Shown in pieces: positions 11,279 to 22,143 of a DNA stretch of 64,000 bases (position 1 is its first letter; every line of letters begins with the position of its first letter). The notes under the pieces are model-generated. The model had not been told where the DNA came from. It searched no databases and saw only the letters and a program-made list of their open reading frames with translations. The DNA comes from Paenalcaligenes niemegkensis (GTDB taxonomy: Bacteria; Pseudomonadota; Gammaproteobacteria; Burkholderiales; Burkholderiaceae_B). Location: assembly GCF_022230885.1 (NCBI RefSeq), contig NZ_JAKGCT010000002.1:1-64000 (forward strand), written 5' to 3'. The translations under genes were made by a program, and so were the position numbers.

Positions 11279-14200
11279 TCAGGTGTAGTGTATCTCTACG
11301 GCCTCTTCGCCCAGCCAGTCGTGCAGCTGGTCAAACATGGCGTCCGCCAGCCGCACCCGCCACTCGCCCCCAAGGCGAACCATACATGAATATGCATCAT
11401 AATTTAACTGCACATCGACCGCGACACCGGGAATATTGTTTTCAGGTTCGGCACGAAAAGGATTAAGCACTTTGCGCAGCTGTTCGACATTGGCACTGCC
11501 ATTCAAACTTAAGCATACGCTTTTGGCACGAGCTTCACGGGCGGACTGCAAATCAAGTATTTCGTCTGCAGTCACACGTAATCCCCCCGTGTAATCATCG
11601 TTGCTTACCTTGCCTTGGATGATGACCAACTGATCTTCGCGCAAATGCTGACGATTGGCTTCAAACACTTCGTTAAAGATAGAAACTTCGACCTGAGCCG
11701 AGCCGTCGTCAAGCAATGCGTACAACATGCGACCTCGACGTGTCATGCGAACACGTACCGATGCCAGCACGCCAGCAAACCATTGCGGTGAACGGGATGG
11801 CTCCAGACTAGCCAGGGGCCGCGGTGCGAAGCGGCGGACTTCGTCTCGCCAGGCATCAAAAATATGGGCACTGAAGTAAAAACCCATGGCCATTTTTTCC
11901 TGGCGCAAGCGGGTTTGCAGATCCCATGGACGAGTGCGGGCGAGTTCTTCCTCTACGATGTCATCAGCATCGTTGTCGAACAGGCTGGCCTGGTTAATGT
12001 TTCTGGCTGCCTGCTCGGCACCTTCCATCGCACGGCTTAACGAAGCGATAAGGGCTGCGCGATTGTCAGAGATCGTGTCAAAAGCCCCCGAACGAATTAA
12101 GGCTTCGACGGTACGGCGATTGACTTGAGTACGATCAGCCCGACGGCAAAAATCAAAAAGACTGGTAAAAGGCCCGCCCTCGGTACGTGCCGCAATAATG
12201 GCTTCGACCGCAGCCTGCCCCGTTCCCTTAATGGCTCCCAGACCATAGCGAATCGTACGGGGAGGTTTGCCCTGTTCGGTGTAACGATCTCGCACCGGTT
12301 CGAAACGATAATTGGATTCGTTAACGTCTGGCGGCAGTACCTCTATCCCATTGTTAAGGGCATCTTGCCAAAAAATCTGCATCTTGTCGGTGTCATCCAT
12401 ATCGGATAACAACGTCGCCGCCAAAAACTCAGCCGGATGATGAGCCTTAAGCCAGGCAGTTTGGTAGGCAATAAGCGCATAGGCAGCCGAGTGACTTTTA
12501 TTAAAGCCATAGCCAGCGAATTTTTCCATCAAGTCAAAGAGTTTTACCGCAAGATCGGCATCGTAGCCTTTTTCCACCGCGCCTTTTTCGAAGATTTCAC
12601 GGTGCATCGCCATTTCTTCTGGTTTTTTCTTACCCATCGCCCGGCGCAGCAGATCGGCGCCACCTAATGAGTAGCCCCCTACAATCTGCGAAATCAGCAT
12701 CACCTGTTCTTGATAAACAATGACGCCATAGGTACTTTGCAGCACGGGTTCCAAGTCAGTATGGAAATAATCGACTTCGGCGCGTCCGTGCTTGCGGTTA
12801 ACGAAATCGACAACCATGCCTGATTCCAGAGGACCAGGACGATACAGCGCCAGCATCGCGATAATGTCTTCAAAGTTGCTGGGCCTCAAGCCTCGCAGCA
12901 ACTCTTTCATTCCCCGTGACTCAAGCTGGAAGACTGCAGTGGTATTTCCATCGCACAGTATCCGATAAGCGCCCTCATCATCCAAAGGCAGCGACATCAG
13001 ATCGAAATCTTTTTTATCCTCATTAAAGGCTCGCACATACTTAACCGCCCAATCGAGGATGGTCAGGTTGCGCAAGCCGAGAAAGTCGAATTTCACCAAC
13101 CCTGCGTCTTCTACGTCATCTTTGTCGTACTGAGACACTGCATTGGCATCAAGCCCCGGCTGCCGGTAAAGGGGGCAGAAATCCACCAGTTTGCCCGGGG
13201 CGATCAGAACGCCGCCTGCGTGCATGCCTACGCTACGCGTCAAGCCTTCAAGAGGACGCGCCAGGTCGATGAGCGCCCTGACCTCTTCATCGGTTTCGTA
13301 GCGCTCTTTAAAGGCAGGCTCATCGGAAAGGGCCCGGCCAAGCGTCCAGGGATCAGCAGGACTAAATGGGATGAGTTTTGAGAGCCCATCACACATGCTA
13401 TAGGGCAACTCAAGGACGCGGCCTACGTCTCTGACGACGGCTTTAGCACCAAGCGTGCCAAAAGTAGCAATTTGACTGACCGCCTGATGCCCGTATTTTT
13501 GCTTAACGTAGTCGATGACCCGTTCTCGATTATCTTGGCAGAAATCAATATCGAAGTCAGGCATGGAAACCCGTTCGGGGTTCAGGAATCGCTCGAAGAG
13601 CAAGTCATAGCGCAAAGGGTCGAGGTCGGTAATGCCTAAACTATAGGCCACCAAAGAACCTGCACCTGATCCACGCCCCGGGCCCACAGGAACCCCGTTT
13701 GCTTTACCCCAGTTGATAAAATCAGCCACAATCAGGAAGTAACCGGGAAAGCCCATCGAAATAATCGTGTTGCATTCCCAATCAAGCCGTTCTTTGTACT
13801 TCTCGTAATTGGCAGCCCGCTCGGTTTCGTCGGCATACAGTTGCTCAAGGCGCACACCCAGGCCACGATCGGCCTCGTGCCTGAGAAAATCATCCAGCGT
13901 CATACCATCAGGAGTCGGAAAATCAGGCAAGCGGGGCACGCCCAATACCAGGGTCAAGTTACACCGCTTGGCAATCTCTAGTGTATTTGCCAGTGCCGAC
14001 GGAATATCGGCAAAGCGGCGATGCATCTCGGCCGAGTCAAGAAAATGCTGATCTGTTGTGAAGCGACGCACTCGCCTTGGGTTCGCCAGTTGCTCTCCCT
14101 CTGCAATACATACCCGCACCTCGTGGGCACGGAAATCTTCGGGGTTCATAAACTGGATCGGATGCGTTGCGACGACCGGCAACTGCAGCTCAGCGGCCAG

Positions 14201-14754
14201 CCCGCAGGCAGCTTGAACGTAGGCATCGTCACCTTCGTTTCCGGCACGCTGCAGTTCGATATAAAAGCGGTTTGGATAATGCTCTGCCCAAAACCGGGCA
14301 TGCTCACGGGCGAGATCCACATTCCCGGCTTCCAGGGCCTGGGCGATATCGCCTAAACGGCCTCCAGACAGCATGATCAGGTTCTGCTGCCCAGCCAGCC
14401 ATTCACGTTTAACTTCCCCCTGCCTTTAAACTGATTCTCCAGCCAGGCACGAGTCAGCAAATCGCAAAGATCCAGGTAACCCTGATTATTCATCACCAGA
14501 ACAAGTGCGCGGCTGGGCTTGTCGCGATCACTCTCGTTCTCGATCCAGAGATCGGCTCCGGCAATGGGCTTGACTCCGTTTTTACGCGCACTTTTATAAA
14601 ACTTTATTAAACCAAAAAAGTTGGCCAGATCAGTCAGGGCCATTGCCGGCTGCTGCGACTCAACCGCCCTGCGGAGCAGATCGGGAATACGGGCTATGCC
14701 ATCGACAACCGAGAACTCGGAATGCGTGCGTAAATGTACAAAAGGTGAATTCAT
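11279..14754 (-). CDS. dnaE: DNA polymerase III alpha subunit, frameshifted
   Basis: Catalytic subunit of the replicative polymerase. The N-terminal PHP domain starts FVHLRTHSEFSVVDG; the polymerase active site aspartates are in MPDFDIDFCQDNRERV; the C-terminal part holds helix-hairpin-helix and OB-fold regions. The frame breaks at a C5 run at 14416-14420: the first 125 codons read on one frame, the remaining 1031 on another. Adding one base yields a continuous protein of 1158 residues, the expected size. As dnaE is essential, the break is almost certainly not real. It lies 52 bases after hrpA on the same strand and is followed by a terminator. Confidence 0.95.
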
Positions 14755-14806
14755 AAATATCTTTTAAAAATGTCTTTAAGCACCGCGAGCAGCGAGAGGC
14801 AATCGC

Positions 14807-17800
14807 CTATCGCTGCATGGCGGCCCATGCACGCTCGAGGCGTTTAGCCGATATAGGCATGGGTGTGCGCAGCTCTTGCGCAAATAGCGATACGCGTAAC
14901 TCTTCGAGCATCCAGCGGAAATCATCAAACTTGGGATCCACCGCTCCTTTGGCGCTAGCCAGGGATCGTAGATATAAGGTCTGCAGCGGCAACAATTGGG
15001 ACATCCAGCGAGCATCACGACCGGGATCTGCACGCAATTTATCAATGCGTGACTGTGCAGCCTTAAGATAACGCGGGAAATGGGCCAAACGCTGCGCGGT
15101 GTTTTCTCGAAGGAAAAACTTGTGCATTAAACGCGACTGATGAGAGCGCATATCTTCATAAGCTTGCGTGTGACTTTTAATCGTAGGCAGCTTACGTTGC
15201 AGTGTAGACCATTCCGCTAATATCAGCGCACATTGGCGGGCAATTTCCTGTGTCAGCAACCCCAGCCGCGGCCGCGCCTGCTCTACATGCTGGGCAAAGC
15301 TTTCAGCGTTTGTCGGCAAAGGACCCACCAGGCAGACAGCATCAATGGCAGCGTCAACAATCTGATCCCGCAACTCTTCCTGGGTGCCCAGCGGCATGTA
15401 CAGCAAGGCCATTTTTGTCAGGTCTGGAATATTTTTTTCCTGGAAGCGAACCTGTTCTTTAAGTGCGATGCGAAATAAGCGTCTTAAGCCGGCACGATGC
15501 GTACGGAGCGCGAGCTCAGGATCATCAAAGACATCCAGATCACAAGAGTCTTTTTTATCCACCAGCGCCGGATACCCTATAACGGAGCGCCCTCCACGCC
15601 TGATTTCCAGCAATTCAGGTAGCTCTCCAAATGACCACGACGTGATTTTCTCGTGATCCAGCGCTTTGGCGACTTCCTGATCTGTGGAGGCTATGCGCTG
15701 AAACGACTCTTGAGCCTGCTTACCGTGTTCGGCGCGTAGCTTCTCCAGATTGCGTCCCCCTGACAGCATACGCCCATGCTCATCGACCACCTTAAAGTTC
15801 ATGTATAAGTGAGGCGGCAAGGTCTCGGGTTTAAAGTCGCTACTTTGCAGGCGTTGACGGCGCTCTTGCCAGACATCATTAATAATCGCATCGATAAGTG
15901 ATGAGGTCGGATGGCTGGCTTTTTCAAACCACCGCTCGTGAAAACCTGCGGCGTATTCAGGAATAGGCACACAGTGACGGCGTAAGCGCTGAGGCAACGA
16001 ACGCAACAGCCACTGAACTTTTTCTTTGAGCATGCCTGGCACCAGCCATTCGCAGCGTTCAGCATCAATTTTATTTAAATGATAAAGCGGAATGGTTAAG
16101 GTGACGCCGTCGCGCACCGAGCCGGGCTCGAAATGGTAGTCAAGCGCCATGTTGACACCGTCCCACTCTACCCGGCGAGGAAAGACATCCGTTGTAATGC
16201 CTGCCGCATCGTGACGCATCAAATCGTCACGGTTTAGACGTAGTTCGGCTGCCTGTGTTTTATTTAAACCTTTAAACCATTTTTCCAAACTCGCCGTTTG
16301 AGAAATATCCGGCGGTATCTTGGAATCATAAAAAGCATAGATCAGCGCGTCGTCAATCAAGATATCAGGCCGCCTGGACTGATGCTCAAGCTTTTCAATC
16401 GCACTGATTTGCTGACGATTATGTTTTAGAAAGGGCAAGTCGGAATTGATTTCGCCTGCCACCAGCGCATCTCGAATAAAAATTTCGCGCGCTTCCACCG
16501 GATTGATACGGCCATAATGCAGGCGGCGCCCACTATAAACAGGTAAACCGTACAGACTGGCTCGTTCATTGGCCACAACCTGCCCTGCACGTCGCTCCCA
16601 TCGGGGATCAGACCAAGTTTTCTTCAGTAAATGCCCGGCTACTTTTTCTATCCATACAGGCTCGATACGAGCTAAACATCGTGCGAAAAGACGTGAGGTT
16701 TCCACTAGCTCACCCGCAAGCACCCAGCGTCCAGCCTTCTTGCCCAGCGTTGAGCCCGGGTGAATAACAAATCGTATATCGCGCGTGCCCTGATAGACAG
16801 CAGCCTCTTCTGTTTTATGACCCACATTGGCAATCAGACCGGTAAGCAGCGCACAGTGTATTTGCTCATATGTTGCCTCTACCGTATTGCTGCGCCACTC
16901 AAGCTCACGCACCAGATTCAGCAACTGCTTGTGCACCTCACGCCATTCTCGGAAGCGCATAGGTGATAAAAAGCTCTGCCGTAGCAAAGCGCTCAGCTTA
17001 CGGTGCGAAAGCCGGCTTTTCACTTGCTCGCCATACCAGTCCCACATTTTCACAAAGGACAGGAACTCGGATTGAGGCTCGACGAAACGCTGGTGAGCGC
17101 GCTCGGCTGCGTCCCGGTCATGCATGGGACGCTCCCTAGGGTCCTGCACAGATAAAGCCGAAGCGATGATTAACATCTCGTGCAGGCACTGCTGATCCCT
17201 GGCAGCAAGAATCATCCGCGCAATACGGGGATCTACTGGCAAGCGGGACAGCTCTTGTCCTACTTTGGTTAGTCGCTGTCCCTCGTCAAGGGCGCCCAGT
17301 TCTTGCAGCAGTTGATAACCATCGGCAATTGCTCTCCCGGAGGGCGCGTCTACAAATGGAAATTGCTCAATATCATTTAAGCGCAGCGCTTTCATTCGCA
17401 ATATCACGCCCGCCAGCGATGAGCGCAGGATTTCCGGATCGCTAAACGGCGCACGCTGCTTAAAATCGTCTTCGGCGTACAAGCGGATGCACACGCCCGG
17501 GCCAATTCGACCGCAACGCCCCGCCCGTTGATTGGCGGACGCCTGGCTAACAGGCTCGATGCGCAACTGCTCGACCTTATTGCGCCATGAATAGCGCTTG
17601 ATACGCGCCAGTCCGCTATCGACGACAAAACGTATGCCGGGAACGGTCAGGGAGGTTTCAGCTACGTTGGTTGCCAATACAATTCGTCTGGCATTGCCTT
17701 TGGGCTTGAATATGCTTTCTTGCTCGGCATTGCTAAGGCGTGCGTAAAGCGGCAGTATCTCTGTACCTGTTAACGGCTGCTTGCGTAATGCCTCAGTCGC

Positions 17801-18595
17801 TTCACGAATTTCTCGCTCACCAGGTAAAAACACCAGTATGTCACCCGGACCGTAGCGGGCACACTCGGCAACGGCATCGACGATAGCGTCATTTAAATCG
17901 CGTTCATCGCCTTTGCTATTTTCTGTGTCGTCCTCACCCGATACCTTATCTTGCAGCACCGGGCGATATAGCACTTCAACTGGATACAGACGACCTGAGA
18001 CCTCTATAACCGGCGCGGCTTTGCCATGGGTGGCGAAATGCTCGGAAAACTGCTTTGCATCAATGGTAGCTGAGGTGATAATTAGCTTAAGGTCTTTGCG
18101 CTTAACAAGAAGCTGCTTTAAGAAACCTAATAAAAAATCAATATTCAGGCTGCGCTCGTGAGCTTCATCGATGATGATGGTGTCATAGCGGCGCAGCAGC
18201 GGATCCCGCTGACTTTCGGCAAGCAAGATTCCGTCCGTCATCAGCTTGATAGCCGTACCGGATCCTGTGCGATCGGCGAAGCGAATCTGATAGCCAACGA
18301 GATCGCCGATCTCGGTATTTAGCTCTTCAGCAATGCGCCTGGCCACTGAGGTCGCAGCCAGACGCCGGGGTTGCGTATGACCAATTGTCTTATTAAGACC
18401 ACGCCCCATCTCTAAACAGATCTTGGGGATCTGCGTGGTTTTTCCAGAACCGGTTTCGCCACTTACAATAACAACCTGATTGGACTCAATAGCCGCTGCG
18501 ATTTCATTACGCCGTGCGCTAACGGGCAGGTCTTCTGGATACGTGATAACAGGTAGGGCTACGGGTTTTCCCGAAACTTCAACAGGCTCTTGCAT
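14807..18595 (-). CDS. hrpA: ATP-dependent RNA helicase HrpA
   Basis: Large DEAH-box helicase of 1262 residues, near the family length of 1300. Walker A is SGETGSGKTTQ (about 45-55), the DEAH box is in IIIDEAHERSL (about 141), and the motif VI region is QRAGRCGRIGPG. The C-terminal half is the HrpA-specific DUF3418 region. In E. coli HrpA acts in mRNA processing and rescue of stalled ribosomes. The frame is intact over its full length. It diverges from argA with only 77 bases between, and dnaE follows on the same strand. Confidence 0.94.
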   Translation of the reverse strand: MQEPVEVSGKPVALPVITYPEDLPVSARRNEIAAAIESNQVVIVSGETGSGKTTQIPKICLEMGRGLNKTIGHTQPRRLAATSVARRIAEELNTEIGDLVGYQIRFADRTGSGTAIKLMTDGILLAESQRDPLLRRYDTIIIDEAHERSLNIDFLLGFLKQLLVKRKDLKLIITSATIDAKQFSEHFATHGKAAPVIEVSGRLYPVEVLYRPVLQDKVSGEDDTENSKGDERDLNDAIVDAVAECARYGPGDILVFLPGEREIREATEALRKQPLTGTEILPLYARLSNAEQESIFKPKGNARRIVLATNVAETSLTVPGIRFVVDSGLARIKRYSWRNKVEQLRIEPVSQASANQRAGRCGRIGPGVCIRLYAEDDFKQRAPFSDPEILRSSLAGVILRMKALRLNDIEQFPFVDAPSGRAIADGYQLLQELGALDEGQRLTKVGQELSRLPVDPRIARMILAARDQQCLHEMLIIASALSVQDPRERPMHDRDAAERAHQRFVEPQSEFLSFVKMWDWYGEQVKSRLSHRKLSALLRQSFLSPMRFREWREVHKQLLNLVRELEWRSNTVEATYEQIHCALLTGLIANVGHKTEEAAVYQGTRDIRFVIHPGSTLGKKAGRWVLAGELVETSRLFARCLARIEPVWIEKVAGHLLKKTWSDPRWERRAGQVVANERASLYGLPVYSGRRLHYGRINPVEAREIFIRDALVAGEINSDLPFLKHNRQQISAIEKLEHQSRRPDILIDDALIYAFYDSKIPPDISQTASLEKWFKGLNKTQAAELRLNRDDLMRHDAAGITTDVFPRRVEWDGVNMALDYHFEPGSVRDGVTLTIPLYHLNKIDAERCEWLVPGMLKEKVQWLLRSLPQRLRRHCVPIPEYAAGFHERWFEKASHPTSSLIDAIINDVWQERRQRLQSSDFKPETLPPHLYMNFKVVDEHGRMLSGGRNLEKLRAEHGKQAQESFQRIASTDQEVAKALDHEKITSWSFGELPELLEIRRGGRSVIGYPALVDKKDSCDLDVFDDPELALRTHRAGLRRLFRIALKEQVRFQEKNIPDLTKMALLYMPLGTQEELRDQIVDAAIDAVCLVGPLPTNAESFAQHVEQARPRLGLLTQEIARQCALILAEWSTLQRKLPTIKSHTQAYEDMRSHQSRLMHKFFLRENTAQRLAHFPRYLKAAQSRIDKLRADPGRDARWMSQLLPLQTLYLRSLASAKGAVDPKFDDFRWMLEELRVSLFAQELRTPMPISAKRLERAWAAMQR

Positions 18596-18623
18596 GAAAC
18601 TCGCTTTTCATAAACAGACCTTC

Positions 18624-18631
18624 ATTATAAT
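18624..18631. promoter_or_regulatory. Possible -10 region shared by hrpA and argA
   Basis: The 77-base gap between the divergent genes contains the palindrome ATTATAAT, which gives a perfect TATAAT on both strands. No convincing -35 box is found on either side at the right distance. It is the best promoter candidate in this gap, for one or both genes. Confidence 0.35.
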
Positions 18632-18672
18632 TCTGTATTCATCTTTGATCATGGACACCACCAAAACTCGCT

Positions 18673-20031
18673 ATGAGCAACCTCGATAACGATACTCTTT
18701 CTGCACTTGATGCTCCTGAATATGCACCCGCTCAGTTTGTACGCTGGTTTCGCGAGGTTGCCCCCTATGTGCATCGATTTCGAGGCAAGACCTTCGTCAT
18801 TGGCTTCGGTGGAGAACTCATCAATGAAGGTTTATTAAATACCTTAATTCCAGATTTATCCTTGCTTTCTGCCCTGGGCATCAAGCTGGTTCTAGTGCAT
18901 GGCTCACGCCCCCAAGTCAATGAGCAACTTGTACTGAAAGGCGAGCAAACCATGTTTGGCCGCAGCGTTTCCCCTACCAGCCCGGCCGCCTTAGAATGCG
19001 CCAAGGAAGCCGCCGGCGAAATACGCCTGGATATCGAGGCTGCCTTTAGCCAGGGTTTGCCCAACACGCCAATGTCTAACGCGCAAATCCGGGTAATCTC
19101 TGGAAACTTCGTAACTGCGCGCCCCGTGGGAGTCATTGATGGCGTCGACTACCAGCATGCTGGCACAGTTCGCAAACTCGATACCGATGCCATGCGAAAA
19201 GTGCTGGACCAAGAGGCCATTGTATTACTCTCGCCGCTTGGGTTCTCGCCTACCGGAGATGCTTTTGACTTAGCAATGGAAGATCTTGCTTTGAATGCAG
19301 CGGTAACTCTGCGGGCAGAGAAGTTAATTTACTTAACGCCTGGCCATGTCGCAACCCTTAGCGGTGAAACAGCTGTAGCGGGTGAACTGGCTCGCGCCGA
19401 GGCAGATCGTTTACTGAGTTCTGCCACTCTGGATGAAGACTCTGCTGTTTTTATACGGTGCGCATCACTGGCTGTAAAGCGTGGCATTGCTCGAGCGCAT
19501 ATCGTTCCTTACCCCCTGGATGGCAGCATTTTGCTAGAGATTTTCACCCATGATGGTGTGGGCACCATGGTCGTCGAAGATACCCTTGATGACTTGCGTG
19601 CTGCCACGCTAGATGATGTTGCTGCCATTTTACAGCTTATCGAACCGCTCGAAGCCGATGGCACGCTGGTAGCGCGCGGGCGCTCTGTCGTTGAGCGCGA
19701 AGTCGAGCGCTTTACTGTGCTTGAACACGACAGCATTATCTATGGCTGTGTATCCATCTCGCCATACCTGAGCGAAGGCATGGTCGAGATGGCTTGCCTG
19801 ATTGTGCATCCCGAATGGCAAGGCAGTGGCGAAGGCGAAATTCTTTTGCGGCATGCTGAAGCACGGGCCCGCGCAATGGGCGCCAAGCGCTTGTTTGTAC
19901 TAACCACCCGCACATCCCACTGGTTCATGAAACGAGGTTTCACCCAAGGTGGGGTTTCCGATCTCCCCAAAGAAAAACAAGCCCTTTATAACCGCTCGAG
20001 AAACAGTCTGGTATTTATCAAGAAACTATAA
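18673..20031 (+). CDS. argA: N-acetylglutamate synthase
   Basis: First enzyme of arginine synthesis, making N-acetylglutamate from glutamate and acetyl-CoA. The 452-residue protein has an N-terminal amino-acid-kinase-like domain (KTFVIGFGGELI near 40, LVLVHGSRPQVNEQL) and a C-terminal GNAT acetyltransferase domain (about 310-452, with MACLIVHPEWQGSGEGEILL). This two-domain form is the classical ArgA, usually inhibited by arginine binding to the kinase-like domain. The start lacks a clear ribosome site; the region before it contains a 12-codon ORF (see findings). It is divergent from hrpA and followed by yggX. Confidence 0.95.
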   Translation: MSNLDNDTLSALDAPEYAPAQFVRWFREVAPYVHRFRGKTFVIGFGGELINEGLLNTLIPDLSLLSALGIKLVLVHGSRPQVNEQLVLKGEQTMFGRSVSPTSPAALECAKEAAGEIRLDIEAAFSQGLPNTPMSNAQIRVISGNFVTARPVGVIDGVDYQHAGTVRKLDTDAMRKVLDQEAIVLLSPLGFSPTGDAFDLAMEDLALNAAVTLRAEKLIYLTPGHVATLSGETAVAGELARAEADRLLSSATLDEDSAVFIRCASLAVKRGIARAHIVPYPLDGSILLEIFTHDGVGTMVVEDTLDDLRAATLDDVAAILQLIEPLEADGTLVARGRSVVEREVERFTVLEHDSIIYGCVSISPYLSEGMVEMACLIVHPEWQGSGEGEILLRHAEARARAMGAKRLFVLTTRTSHWFMKRGFTQGGVSDLPKEKQALYNRSRNSLVFIKKL

Positions 20032-20154
20032 TCGGCACATATTTACGTGAAAGTCATTATCTGGTGCCCCGTGCAGGCTTATACACAACAAGGCATCGCT
20101 CTACCGTCTACAATACTTGCAGACTAAATAATTGTTTTTATAGGGCTCACAGCA

Positions 20155-20427
20155 ATGACTAGAATGGTTGAATGCGTCAAACTTAAAAAACAAGCCGAAG
20201 GCTTAGAGTATCCACCGTATCCTGGCGAGGTTGGCGTAAAAATTTGGCGCTCAATTTCCAAACAGGCATGGAATGAGTGGATGGATATACAAACCCGTCT
20301 TGTTAACGAAAACCGGTTAAATTTGGCCGACTCGCGCGCTAGAAAATACTTAGCCGAACAAATGCAGCGTCATTTATTTGAAGATCAGGACGTGGAAGCC
20401 CACGGCTTTGTCCCACCTTCCGAATAA
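20155..20427 (+). CDS. yggX: Fe(2+)-trafficking / oxidative damage protection protein YggX
   Basis: A 90-residue protein with the YggX signature: the conserved cysteine at position 7 (MVECVKLKK), [17 protein letters not shown] segment, and [18 protein letters not shown]. The family protects iron-sulfur clusters from oxidation in the cytoplasm. Length is standard. The start is the ATG that places the cysteine at residue 7, as in E. coli. It lies 123 bases after argA, so it may have its own promoter. Its transcript ends in the hairpin shared with phoU. Confidence 0.93.
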   Translation: MTRMVECVKLKKQAEGLEYPPYPGEVGVKIWRSISKQAWNEWMDIQTRLVNENRLNLADSRARKYLAEQMQRHLFEDQDVEAHGFVPPSE

Positions 20428-20444
20428 ACGATAAATTAGCCATA

Positions 20445-20476
20445 AAAAAACGGGTTCAAATGCGGACCCGTTTTTT
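20445..20476. terminator. Bidirectional terminator, yggX / phoU
   Basis: An 11-base-pair stem (20445-20455 with 20466-20476, AAAAAACGGGT with its complement) and a ten-base loop, flanked by A and T runs for both directions. The phoU coding end lies inside the stem and its stop codon overlaps the stem end and loop. Confidence 0.87.
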
Positions 20477-21232
20477 ATCGGCAGCTACAGTAAAAAAACT
20501 ACTGGTTTGAAGTATCGCCTTCCTGGGGAGAGGCTCTCCGCGAGCGGTACGCTCTGCGTTTCTGGCGCCTGTGTGACGAACATCGTCTCCGCGAACCATA
20601 TAGATAACGCGTTCAGCCATGTTTTTGGCATGGTCGCCAATACGTTCCAGTGCCCGGGCAATAAAGATGAGATCAATCGAGTGCGAAATGTAGCGTGGGT
20701 CTTCGATCATATAGGTAATGATATGACGCAAGGATCCTTTCCACTCTTTATCGACTTCTTTATCGCTGCGCACAATTTCAGCGGCATGAATAGCATCTTG
20801 ACGAGCGAAGGCGTCGAGCGCCTTGTTGATCATGCTGGCAACGGACGTGCTCATGTGACGGAGCTCGACCACGGGCTCGTAGCCGCGCTGCCCCTCGTGC
20901 AGGCGACGTGCCATTTTAGCAATGCGCTCGGCTTCGTCACCGCAGCGTTCCATATCAGTAAGCATTTTCGACACTGATAGCAGCATGCGTAAATCGATGG
21001 CGGTAGGCTGATTACGCGCAATTAAATACGTAATGCGTTCATCGATTTCGACTTCAAGAGCGTTGACTTCTTTTTCACGCTCGCGCACTTTATCGACCAG
21101 GCTGAGGTCACCACTAAATAGTGCCTCCATGGCTTCGCGCACCATAGATTCGACTACGCCACCCATTTGTAAAAACAAAGAGCGTGTCGCTTCGAGATCG
21201 GAATGAAACTGTTTATTGGTATGTTCGATCAT
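20456..21232 (-). CDS. phoU: Phosphate transport regulator PhoU
   Basis: Cytoplasmic all-helical protein that links phosphate import by Pst to the PhoR/PhoB system. The 258-residue product shows two PhoU repeats, with QMGGVVESMVREAMEAL, DMERCGDEAERIAKMARR (metal-binding type motif) and ALERIGDHAKNMAERVIYM. The ATG at 21232 was chosen over an upstream in-frame start because the family begins with a short segment before the first helix. No pst genes are in this window; the neighbour is rpiA, on the same strand upstream. Its last codons (KKRVRI) are formed by the terminator stem. Confidence 0.92.
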   Translation of the reverse strand: MIEHTNKQFHSDLEATRSLFLQMGGVVESMVREAMEALFSGDLSLVDKVREREKEVNALEVEIDERITYLIARNQPTAIDLRMLLSVSKMLTDMERCGDEAERIAKMARRLHEGQRGYEPVVELRHMSTSVASMINKALDAFARQDAIHAAEIVRSDKEVDKEWKGSLRHIITYMIEDPRYISHSIDLIFIARALERIGDHAKNMAERVIYMVRGDDVRHTGARNAERTARGEPLPRKAILQTSSFFTVAADKKRVRI

Positions 21233-21310
21233 AGGGGCTTGGTACCTTCGAAAAACACTGCGCAGCAAAAGTTAGATTATTAAGGATACAACGTAATTAT
21301 GACAAAGGCA

Positions 21311-21994
21311 TTAAGCCGCAGGAGATTCTCGCTGCACAATCCCCGTTTGGCTAGCAATCAGGGCTGTTGTTGCTCCTTTAAGCGCAAACAGACCACAGCA
21401 GACCACCCCCGGCATGTTGTTGATCTGCTCTTCAAATTCTTTGGCCTGGGCGATACGCAGGCCTGCTACATCAAGAATTTGACAACCGTTGTCAGTAGTA
21501 AAGCCCTCGCGCAACCTGGGTTCGCCGCCCAGCATTCGCAGTTGACGTGCAACAGACTCCCGAGCCATGGGAATCACTTCGATCGGCAGGGGAAAATCAC
21601 CCAGTACCGCAACCTCTTTGGTGTCGTCAGCAATACACAGGAAATGCTCGGCTACGGAAGCGACGATTTTCTCGCGGGTCAAGGCCCCGCCACCGCCCTT
21701 GATCATTTCAAGCTCAGAGTTGATCTCATCAGCACCATCAACATACCAGACCATGGACTCAACCTTGTTGAGGTCATAAACGTTGATGCCCAGTTTTTGC
21801 ATCCGCCGGGTTGACCGTTCGGAGCTGGATACAGCTCCGTTGAACAAATGCTTGTGAACGGCGATGGCATCAATAAAGAGATCAACCGTTGACCCTGTAC
21901 CCACACCCAAGACACTGGATAGCTGAAGGCGGGGAAGCACGAACTCGACTGCAGCTTGAGCAACCTGGGCTTTTAATTCGGATTGGGTAAACAT
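21311..21994 (-). CDS. rpiA: Ribose-5-phosphate isomerase A
   Basis: Interconverts ribose 5-phosphate and ribulose 5-phosphate in the pentose phosphate pathway. The 227-residue protein carries the phosphate-binding [12 protein letters not shown] segment near 29-40, the YVDGADEIN active site, and [12 protein letters not shown]. Length is standard for RpiA. It is 78 bases upstream of phoU on the same strand, so the two may be cotranscribed. Confidence 0.95.
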   Translation of the reverse strand: MFTQSELKAQVAQAAVEFVLPRLQLSSVLGVGTGSTVDLFIDAIAVHKHLFNGAVSSSERSTRRMQKLGINVYDLNKVESMVWYVDGADEINSELEMIKGGGGALTREKIVASVAEHFLCIADDTKEVAVLGDFPLPIEVIPMARESVARQLRMLGGEPRLREGFTTDNGCQILDVAGLRIAQAKEFEEQINNMPGVVCCGLFALKGATTALIASQTGIVQRESPAA

Positions 21995-22143
21995 AACACC
22001 ACTGAAGATAAGTTGAATTAGTAGCGTATCAAGATGACAGGCGCTGAACCACTGTCCGCAAAAGGAAAAGCACCCGCACTGCTGAAACGCCCAAACGATT
22101 TGTTCATTGTACTGCCAGGTTTGCTTAAGAACTTATTTGAGTC

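Noticed and set aside
12125..12667. Plus-strand ORFs inside dnaE (94 and 76 codons)
   Set aside because: They are opposite-strand shadows of the dnaE frame, with no ribosome sites or recognisable domains.
14377..14425. Programmed frameshift in dnaE
   Set aside because: The site is a plain G run that needs +1 correction, has no slippery heptamer, and matches the pattern in 13 other genes.
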